Source: CALAMD01 sp035301025
Lineage (GTDB): Bacteria > Bacillota > Bacilli > Bacillales > Amphibacillaceae
Direction: 5' to 3'
NCBI GenBank assembly: GCA_035301025.1
Contig: DATGUV010000081.1
Span: forward strand, 1-12,439
Length of the DNA stretch: 12,439 nucleotides
Numbering within the stretch: the stretch's first letter is position 1; every line of letters begins with the position of its first letter. The position numbers were made by a program, and so were the translations under genes. A model generated the notes under the pieces. It was not told where the DNA came from and ran no database searches. It worked only from the letters and a program-made list of their open reading frames with translations. Of this stretch, positions 6,745-12,439 are shown one piece after another.

Positions 6745-7375
6745 CTTGCAATCATTACGAACAGTTCTATCCACACGTGAAGAACAAGCATTCATGTCGA
6801 TTTTGTTTTCATCCAGTGCGACCATTCGGGCAAATAACTTCGGTTTACCAAAAAAAGAAGTGGAGAAATTGTTAGGAAGTTCCAATGAAGAGGATTATTT
6901 TCACTCTTTTATCGACCGGGTAAACCAAGCGGTTGGTAGGTATTATCGACTTATTTATGATGAAAATCGTGATCAGGTCGTCGTTCTTCTGCGTGTTCCA
7001 GCAAATGCTGCTCGCCATACATTATCTGAAGAAGCACTTGCCGTATTATTATTTGTCTTTTATCAACAGGAAGTATTAGGACATGAATACACATTGTTAT
7101 CACAACTGTTAGAAGCCTTTGGTCATGAACAATTAAAGGGAGCAAGACGTATTCAAATTGCACTCGATACATTGCGGAAAATTGGAGCAGTAGAAAACCA
7201 TCAATTATCTGACCGGGAAGATGCATATAAACTATCAGCCATTGGTGTACACATGTTTTCTGATTCATTTTTACATCGAATGGTTGAATTTAGTCATTCG
7301 AACCAGTTGTCAAAAGAAGATGTTATGAAGTTCTTCAATCGATACAATTTATATCAACGGGAGGGAATGGAATGA
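6686..7375 (+). CDS. jetB: Wadjet KITE-like subunit JetB
   Basis: The chosen start gives 229 residues. It begins MTTDNQPSENEHHQTEAL, a polar disordered leader, and then forms a compact alpha/beta protein. A winged-helix pattern is visible around residues 113-191 (LSEEALAVLLFVFYQQEVLG, then RRIQIALDTLRKIGAVE and DAYKLSAIGVHMF). JetB is the MukE-like (KITE) partner that binds the JetA kleisin and regulates the JetC ATPase. The size matches short JetB proteins of type I and III and not the larger type II protein. GGGAGTGG about 10 bases upstream supports ATG 6686; an in-frame ATG at 6659 and a farther start at 6608 lack a site. It overlaps jetA by 59 bp, and its stop shares ATGA with the start of jetC, so translation is probably coupled. 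Confidence 0.82.
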   Translation: MTTDNQPSENEHHQTEALNSLQSLRTVLSTREEQAFMSILFSSSATIRANNFGLPKKEVEKLLGSSNEEDYFHSFIDRVNQAVGRYYRLIYDENRDQVVVLLRVPANAARHTLSEEALAVLLFVFYQQEVLGHEYTLLSQLLEAFGHEQLKGARRIQIALDTLRKIGAVENHQLSDREDAYKLSAIGVHMFSDSFLHRMVEFSHSNQLSKEDVMKFFNRYNLYQREGME

Positions 7376-10300
7376 TTCCTTGGCGTTTACAGTTTTCTGG
7401 AATTCGCGACTACGATCCAACAGAAATGAACTTGGACACACAAGATGAACACGTTCTCATTACAGGTCCAAATGGTTCTGGTAAATCAACGATTACATTT
7501 TGTATGGGGGCCGTGTTACGCTCCAGTAAGGTAGATATTAGTGGGCTAAAATCACAAAACTTGCCTGAAGATGAGACATGGCGTGCATCAATCCGTTTTT
7601 TGTTTAAAAACGATGGTCCGGCTCAAATTGATGGACCTTTATATATTGAGTTTCGCCTCGTATGTGAGCAGCATCCAAACCAACAAGTGAAAATCCATTA
7701 TGAAATTCATGATGGGGATGAGCTTGATGCGTTAGAACTCAGACAAATATACAGATCTGGTGACGTGAATCAAAATAACTTTACGGCGTATGAACGAGCA
7801 TTAGAATATAAATATAAAATTCAACCAGATTTGTACTATTTAATTTGGTATCAACAAGAAGTAAACCAGTTTGCTGTAATGGCTCCTGAAGAAAGGTTCC
7901 GTATTTTTAGTGAAATGCACGGAATTACGAAAATCCAAAAAGATTGGGAGATGAGTTTAGAAGGGGTAAGTGACGCAAGGCATGCCTATCAATCTGCATC
8001 TTCCCAACAAAAAATGCATGAATTTGATCTAGGGATTGCCCGCAATAAAAAAGAGCAATATGAAAGCAATCAACGACGGTTAAATGATAGTGGATTTCGT
8101 TATGCCCACTCTACAAACGAGTTATATAGAAAAGCACATAAACGAGTGAATGAATTGAATCGATTGATGGAAGATCGTACGTTGGAACTAGAGGATTTAC
8201 GTAATGATTTACATGATCAACAAGCTCGATTACAAGATGGGCACCATGAACATACAACCCTGCAAAAACAGCACAATCTACAGCAGACAAATATAACAGA
8301 GCACACAGAGAAATTAGCGGAAAAAGAAAAAGAATCCTCACATATGAAAGTGCACGTAAAAGAATTAGCAGAAGAGCTGAGTGAATTAACGAAAGCTTAT
8401 CAACAACTGTCGTATTCTGAAACAGAAACGAAGGAAAGACTGGAAAAAGCACAACAAAAATTGAAACACTTTCGTGAAAAGGAACATCAAAAACAAGAAA
8501 AAGTATTTAACATAACCCAGCAGATTGAAGATAATCGTCAGGAACAATCCCACGTGCAAGCGGCAATTGATCAGTGGAATGAACAGAGTAAAGATGTGTA
8601 TGCATTACTAAAACGCTATGAATCTAGCCATCAATTAAAGCAACGGGTGGAACAACAGCAATCCATAACGGCTCGTTTGCAAAAACAATTCAATGATACA
8701 TCTGAGGAATTGCAGCAGTATAAAGATGAACATGACATGCTGAAGCGGAACCAAATTGAATCTCCTAGACAAAAACAAGCCATTCAAGGGTTGCAAAAAC
8801 AAGGAGTGAAAGCATATCCATTACGCCATTTTGTTCGTTTGCAAGATGGGGTTACTACTCAAAATGAATCCTTGTTTGATGGGATAAAATATACTATATT
8901 TTATGACGCATCATCATGCAAACCAGTAAATGATGTATACCATGTATCTTTAAAAGGCCTCATACCTGAACGCTTATTAACCGAACTGCCTACATTAGGT
9001 CTACAAATGCGTGAGGGACTTTCAGAGCTTGAAGAAAACCAAGCTGCTCGTGTACTGTGGTGGATTGATCAGTTTTTTAAAGAGGAATTTCCTAAGATTA
9101 AAAACAATGTTCTACTTGATAAACAAGGAATTCGGGGTGCTCAAGAAGAAAATACGTATATTTTAAGTAAGAAAGCACTGGAACAACAAAAAGTAACCGT
9201 AGAAAAAAAGATTCATCGCCTCTCAAAAGAGATAAAAAGAATACAAGATACATTCGCTGATGAAAATGAAAAGTTGCAAATTTGGAATTCGGATATTCGA
9301 AAGGTGGAAGAAGCGGAAGCGTTTTTAACGAGAAAAGGAGATCAAGATTACCGCTTGAATCACTTATCTACGTTGAAAAAGGACTTTGAAGATCTACAAG
9401 AAAGAAAAAATCTGTTGGAGCAAGATGTGAAAAAGTATTGGGGAAAAGGATACCATATGAAAGAGCACGTCAAGCTAAGGGAACATGACTTATCTATTTA
9501 TAAACAATTTGGGGAGCAGTCAAAGAAAATAAACCGTCTACAACAATTAGAGTCAAACATAAAACGTATAATTAAAGAAATGGAAGAATCTCAAGACATT
9601 ATTGATCATACCCACTCTGAGTTGAATCGATTAGAGAACGAGATGCGTACCTCTATTCGCAGACAACAAAGTATAGAAGACGACTTGGAACAAATACATC
9701 GGTCGATCAATCATGTGAATAAACAACTGAATGAGCATGAAGAGGAACGGGTAGCAACTGTACAACATGTTAAAGAGTATGAGCAAGAATTAGAGGAATT
9801 AAAGCGATTGATTCCCGAACTTGTTGAGAAGGCAGTAGATCAAAAGGGCGAAGAGGATTCAAAAATTGCCTTACAACACATTCAAAATCAAGCTAAGGTT
9901 GAATTTGATCATGCAAGGCGTGAAGAAGGAATTGATCCCTATGCAGTGGAGAATTATGAAACCCTTAAAGAGGAAGTGGAACGTAAAAAAGAAGAACTTA
10001 TTTCAGCTAAAAACTTATTAGAAGAGAATGAAGAACGGGCGGAACAAAATGAACAACGGCTAGAAAATGCCATAGCTATGCAAGTCCAAAAAATTCATCT
10101 CTTATTTGAACAATACATGGGAGAGTTTCAATTTGAAGGTCGCGTCATGTATGAAAAGACGTTCAATAAGAAAGATCGTCCCATATTCAAATTATATATT
10201 CAAGTACGAAAAGAAGGGCATCGCGGAAAATTTGAGGATGTTAGTTTGAAAGCTAGGGGTGGTCGTGTTGGTAAAGGAGTTTCTGGTGGGGAAGAATCCT

Positions 10301-10584
10301 TAAGTTCTTTGTTATTTGCCTTATCTCTCTTACAAAACCTAGAAAACAACTCCAGCTTTATTGTTATGGATGAATTCGATAGTGCATTAGACGAAATGCG
10401 TAAAACAAAAGTCTTTGAATTGTATGCCGACAAATTGCAGAGGAAATTAATCATTATCTCACCTAAAGGTCACGAAAATGACTACTATGATCGATTTTCA
10501 AAAGCATTTGTCGTCTCTCATGACTCTACACAACTGAAAAGTACGGTGAAAGGATTACGCATGAAGAAGTCGTCATACTCCTAA
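7372..10584 (+). CDS. jetC: Wadjet SMC-like ATPase JetC
   Basis: This 1070-residue SMC/MukB-like motor provides the ATP-driven DNA loop extrusion of the Wadjet complex. The N-terminal head has a canonical Walker A, GPNGSGKST (32-40, with K38). A first coiled coil runs from about residue 205 to 455, very rich in Gln, Glu and Lys. A globular hinge region follows at about 456-603 (VKAYPLRHFVRLQDG to NTYILSKK). A second coiled coil runs to about 930. The C-terminal head carries the ABC signature GVSGGEES (969-976) and Walker B FIVMDEFD (996-1003, with D1000 and catalytic E1001). All ATPase motifs are intact. GGAGG at 7360-7364, 7 bases before the ATG, marks the start, which overlaps the jetB stop by 4 bp. 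The stop codon lies in the first bases of a strong terminator, so jetC is the last gene of the operon. Confidence 0.93.
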   Translation: MIPWRLQFSGIRDYDPTEMNLDTQDEHVLITGPNGSGKSTITFCMGAVLRSSKVDISGLKSQNLPEDETWRASIRFLFKNDGPAQIDGPLYIEFRLVCEQHPNQQVKIHYEIHDGDELDALELRQIYRSGDVNQNNFTAYERALEYKYKIQPDLYYLIWYQQEVNQFAVMAPEERFRIFSEMHGITKIQKDWEMSLEGVSDARHAYQSASSQQKMHEFDLGIARNKKEQYESNQRRLNDSGFRYAHSTNELYRKAHKRVNELNRLMEDRTLELEDLRNDLHDQQARLQDGHHEHTTLQKQHNLQQTNITEHTEKLAEKEKESSHMKVHVKELAEELSELTKAYQQLSYSETETKERLEKAQQKLKHFREKEHQKQEKVFNITQQIEDNRQEQSHVQAAIDQWNEQSKDVYALLKRYESSHQLKQRVEQQQSITARLQKQFNDTSEELQQYKDEHDMLKRNQIESPRQKQAIQGLQKQGVKAYPLRHFVRLQDGVTTQNESLFDGIKYTIFYDASSCKPVNDVYHVSLKGLIPERLLTELPTLGLQMREGLSELEENQAARVLWWIDQFFKEEFPKIKNNVLLDKQGIRGAQEENTYILSKKALEQQKVTVEKKIHRLSKEIKRIQDTFADENEKLQIWNSDIRKVEEAEAFLTRKGDQDYRLNHLSTLKKDFEDLQERKNLLEQDVKKYWGKGYHMKEHVKLREHDLSIYKQFGEQSKKINRLQQLESNIKRIIKEMEESQDIIDHTHSELNRLENEMRTSIRRQQSIEDDLEQIHRSINHVNKQLNEHEEERVATVQHVKEYEQELEELKRLIPELVEKAVDQKGEEDSKIALQHIQNQAKVEFDHARREEGIDPYAVENYETLKEEVERKKEELISAKNLLEENEERAEQNEQRLENAIAMQVQKIHLLFEQYMGEFQFEGRVMYEKTFNKKDRPIFKLYIQVRKEGHRGKFEDVSLKARGGRVGKGVSGGEESLSSLLFALSLLQNLENNSSFIVMDEFDSALDEMRKTKVFELYADKLQRKLIIISPKGHENDYYDRFSKAFVVSHDSTQLKSTVKGLRMKKSSYS

Positions 10585-10631
10585 AGAACCCCCTACATGA
10601 AGAGGTATTCGCTCATGTAGGGGGGTTCTTT
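10583..10631. terminator. Strong bidirectional terminator after jetC
   Basis: AAAGAACCCCCTACATGA (10583-10600) pairs with TCATGTAGGGGGGTTCTTT (10613-10631) around a 12-base loop, with one extra G bulged. The GC-rich core flanked by A and T blocks suits termination both of the Wadjet operon and of the convergent SDR gene. Confidence 0.9.
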
Positions 10632-10658
10632 CGTGCATGTAATTTCTAGTAAATGGTT

Positions 10659-10673
10659 AACAATCGGATTGTT
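10659..10673. terminator. Minor hairpin just past the SDR stop
   Basis: AACAAT-CGG-ATTGTT is a perfect 6-bp stem with a 3-base loop, 9 bases beyond the SDR stop on the minus strand. It lacks a T run and is secondary to the main terminator. Confidence 0.25.
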
Positions 10674-10681
10674 TCTTCACT

Positions 10682-11416
10682 TTATTGTGCAGAGAATCCG
10701 CCATCAATTGTTAATTCTGCACCTGTAATGTAAGAAGACTCATCAGATGCGAGGAAAAGAACTGCATTGGCAATATCTTCAGGCTGTCCTAAACGCTCAA
10801 GGGGTGTTGCACGAACAAGTTGCTCCAGTAATTCTTTTGACGCGCTTAAATTTTGTGTCATCGGAGTTTCAATGATTCCTGGGAATAGTGTATTTACCCG
10901 TACTCCTTGACGACCAAATGTTGTCGCTGCTGCTTTAGAAAGGGCACGGACAGCTCCTTTTGATGCAGAGTAATGGTTAAACCCTTGTCCAATTTGGGCC
11001 GTATATGAAGAAATATTTACAATAGAGCCTTTTCCTTCTTTTGCCATAATTGGTGCTACGTGTTTAATGCCAGCAAATGGACCGAATCCATTAATGGCAA
11101 GCATTTTTTGCCAGTCTTCAATGGTAATGTCATGGTAAGGTTTTTCTGAAGAAATTCCTGCGTTATTTACTAAAATATCAATTTTACCAAACTTCTCAAG
11201 AACTCCTTTTGTAAGAGATTCCCAGTTTTCATCGGAGGATACGTCTAAAATCATGCCGTGCACATGTTCATTTTTACTTGTTTCTTGAAGAGCTTCTTCG
11301 TTAATATCTGCGGCAATAACGGTAGCCCCTTCCCGTGTAAATACATCTACAATGCCTGCTCCAATTCCAGATGCTGCCCCAGTGACAATCGCTACTTGAT
11401 TTGCTAATCTACCCAT
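10682..11416 (-). CDS. SDR family NAD(P)-dependent oxidoreductase
   Basis: A classical short-chain dehydrogenase/reductase of 244 residues from the preferred start. Numbering from that start gives the cofactor motif TGAASGIG (12-19), an aspartate at the end of the second strand (D37, typical of NAD over NADP), NNAG (84-87), and the catalytic set N109, S136, Y149, K153 in the usual spacing. The C-terminal TGAELTIDGGFSAQ is the standard family ending. The likely role is oxidation of a secondary alcohol or reduction of a ketone in the cytosol; the substrate cannot be told from sequence. An upstream in-frame ATG at 11422 would add two residues, but the Shine-Dalgarno AAGGAG sits only 2 bases from it and 8 bases from ATG 11416, so I prefer the latter. 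It is divergent from the response-regulator gene and convergent with the Wadjet operon. Confidence 0.93.
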   Translation of the reverse strand: MGRLANQVAIVTGAASGIGAGIVDVFTREGATVIAADINEEALQETSKNEHVHGMILDVSSDENWESLTKGVLEKFGKIDILVNNAGISSEKPYHDITIEDWQKMLAINGFGPFAGIKHVAPIMAKEGKGSIVNISSYTAQIGQGFNHYSASKGAVRALSKAAATTFGRQGVRVNTLFPGIIETPMTQNLSASKELLEQLVRATPLERLGQPEDIANAVLFLASDESSYITGAELTIDGGFSAQ

Positions 11417-11424
11417 GCTCATCT

Positions 11425-11430
11425 CTCCTT
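11425..11430 (-). promoter_or_regulatory. Ribosome binding site of the SDR gene
   Basis: AAGGAG on the minus strand has 8-base spacing to ATG 11416 and 2-base spacing to ATG 11422, which decides for the later start. Confidence 0.75.
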
Positions 11431-11456
11431 ATGTTGTGGTATATATCTAGATGGAT

Positions 11457-11483
11457 TCTAACGGTTTCATATGAATCGTTAGA
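11457..11483. promoter_or_regulatory. 27-bp inverted repeat, candidate operator
   Basis: TCTAACG (11457-11463) is the exact reverse complement of CGTTAGA (11477-11483). The centre TTCATATGAA is itself palindromic, so nearly the whole 27 bp is symmetric. It lies about 30 bases upstream of the SDR ribosome binding site. A TATATA box (minus strand, about 11440-11445) would put it over the -35 region of an SDR promoter. This arrangement suits a dimeric repressor or activator; the regulator is unknown. Confidence 0.5.
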
Positions 11484-11586
11484 TGTGAAGGAATTAACTG
11501 CTTAAAGCATACCGGTGATAGGAAAAAAGAGCAACGGTTATGATTTTTTTAAGAACACAATCAATGATAGAGATGGACTGTCAAGA

Positions 11587-11615
11587 TTGTTGAAAAAAAG
11601 AATATCCCTTATGAT
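11587..11615 (+). promoter_or_regulatory. Possible sigma-A-type promoter of the response regulator
   Basis: TTGTTG (11587-11592) and TATGAT (11610-11615) are separated by 17 bases, 54 bases before the start codon. The -10 is a good match and the -35 only a half match, so this is tentative. Confidence 0.35.
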
Positions 11616-11624
11616 AAAAGGGAT
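11604..11624. promoter_or_regulatory. Hairpin overlapping the putative -10 box
   Basis: ATCCCTT (11604-11610) and AAGGGAT (11618-11624) form a perfect 7-bp inverted repeat with a 7-base loop. It covers the proposed -10 and start site of the response-regulator promoter, so it may be an operator. It lacks a T run as a terminator. Confidence 0.35.
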
Positions 11625-11669
11625 TCATCTGTAGTGTACGAAAGTTTTTTGAAGAGAAGAGGGACATAC

Positions 11670-12362
11670 ATGGCTCACATTATGATTGTAGAAGATGACG
11701 TGAAAATTTCCGAACACCTTCGTTCATATATTGCAAAATATGGATACGATGTAGTTGTCGTTGAAGATTTTGAACGGGTGTTAGAAACATTTCACCAAGA
11801 ACAACCAGATCTTGTTTTACTTGATATCAATTTACCATACTTTGATGGGTTCTATTGGTGCAGGCAAATCCGGAAAGATTCGATTTGTCCGGTTATTTTT
11901 ATTTCAGCTCGAACGGGGGAAATGGATCAAGTTATGGCGATTGAAAATGGCGGGGATGATTATATTACGAAGCCTTTTCACCCAGATATTGTCATGGCAA
12001 AAATTCGCAGTCAACTCAGACGGGCATACGGTGAATATGCTCACAAGCAACAAGAGAGGATTGTGGAAGTAGATGCATTGCAGTTGTATCCAGAGCGTTT
12101 AGAACTTCATTTTAAAGGACGACATACATTGCTTACAAAAAACGAAGCACATATTATTGAATTCTTGATGACGCGTTATCCTCGGGTAGCTGGTAGAGAT
12201 GATTTGCTTGAGAAACTGTGGGATGACCAAACATATGTAGATGAAAATACATTGAACGTAAATATTACCAGGGTGCGAAAAAAATTTGTAGAACTGGAAA
12301 TCATAGACGCCATTGAAACCATTCGAGGAGCAGGATATCGATTACATGCTACGTGGAAATGA
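11670..12362 (+). CDS. BceR-like response regulator (OmpR family)
   Basis: The 230-residue protein has a receiver domain (1-120) and an OmpR-type winged-helix DNA-binding domain (about 128-230). In the receiver, D9 and D10 form the acidic pocket, D52 (LVLLDINLP) is the phosphoacceptor, S79 and K101 are the switch residues, and Y98 is the aromatic. The wording FDGFYWCRQIR and QVMAIENGGDDYITKPFHPDIVMAKI is characteristic of the BceR/PsdR/YxdJ/GraR group, which responds to cell-wall-active peptide antibiotics through an intramembrane-sensing kinase and switches on a BceAB-type ABC transporter. The start at 11670 is preceded by AGAGGG; an upstream in-frame GTG at 11634 would add a 12-residue leader with no site. 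The kinase gene begins 9 bases after the stop, as usual for the pair. Assignment to one named member is not possible from this protein alone. Confidence 0.92.
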   Translation: MAHIMIVEDDVKISEHLRSYIAKYGYDVVVVEDFERVLETFHQEQPDLVLLDINLPYFDGFYWCRQIRKDSICPVIFISARTGEMDQVMAIENGGDDYITKPFHPDIVMAKIRSQLRRAYGEYAHKQQERIVEVDALQLYPERLELHFKGRHTLLTKNEAHIIEFLMTRYPRVAGRDDLLEKLWDDQTYVDENTLNVNITRVRKKFVELEIIDAIETIRGAGYRLHATWK

Positions 12363-12371
12363 GGGAGAACG

Positions 12372-12439
12372 ATGAAAATCTTTTTAAAAGAACATGTATT
12401 GCTCGTAGGTATGCAATGTATCCAGTGGGCATGTATCGG
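12372..12439 (+). CDS. Start of sensor histidine kinase (3' partial)
   Basis: ATG at 12372 opens a frame that reads MKIFLKEHVLLVGMQCIQ before the window ends after 22 codons. A short basic head followed by a hydrophobic stretch fits the first membrane helix of a BceS-like intramembrane-sensing kinase, and GAGGGAG at 12361-12367 is a fitting ribosome binding site. The call rests mainly on its position right after the response regulator. Confidence 0.65.
   Translation, partial: MKIFLKEHVLLVGMQCIQWACI

Noticed and set aside
6354..6791. Minus-strand open frame across the jetA/jetB overlap
   Set aside because: It is antisense to the acidic JetA segment. The Ser-rich translation is a complement artefact.
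8111..8452. Minus-strand open frame inside jetC
   Set aside because: It is antisense to the first coiled coil of a clear SMC protein. Its composition is a mirror of the Glu/Gln/Lys-rich coding strand, and it has no start signal.

Overview
The window looks like a chromosomal segment of a low-to-moderate GC Gram-positive bacterium, most likely a member of the Bacillaceae. The pointers are AGGAGG-type ribosome binding sites with 7-9 base spacing, short A/T-rich intergenic gaps, a BceR-like response regulator, and Bacillus-like forms of SelO, HIT and CynX-type MFS proteins. I cannot name the species.

Layout. (1) Bases 1-3040, plus strand: a co-directional run of a CynX/NimT-type MFS transporter (5' end outside the window), a HIT-family nucleotide-binding protein and the protein AMPylase SelO. 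(2) Bases 3041-4135: a gene-poor stretch. It holds a striking tandem array of about seven 52-bp, CpG-rich units, a 51-base hairpin, a 49-residue glycine-zipper membrane peptide on the minus strand, an open frame with no start codon that looks like the 3' end of a decayed gene, and a terminator-like stem-loop just before the next operon. (3) Bases 4136-10584, plus strand: a complete four-gene Wadjet (Jet) anti-plasmid system in the order jetD-jetA-jetB-jetC. All genes overlap, and a strong bidirectional terminator closes the operon. (4) Bases 10682-11416, minus strand: an SDR oxidoreductase. (5) Bases 11670-12439, plus strand: a BceR-like response regulator and the first codons of its presumed sensor kinase, cut by the window end. 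A 27-bp inverted repeat lies in the divergent space between (4) and (5).

How the parts work together. JetC (SMC-like ATPase), JetA (kleisin-like) and JetB (KITE-like) should form a MukBEF-like DNA loop-extruding complex, and JetD is its Toprim-fold nuclease. Such systems find and cut circular plasmids. Walker A, signature and Walker B motifs of JetC and the Toprim acidic residues of JetD are all present, so the system looks functional. The jetDABC order, the short JetB and a DUF2220-like JetD fit what I recall as Wadjet type III rather than type I (jetABCD) or type II (DUF2397-2399 proteins). Wadjet is a described system, so I do not claim a new one. The less explained material is the 52-bp array, the gene remnant with a terminator abutting jetD, the long gene overlaps, and the pairing of an AMPylase with a HIT protein.
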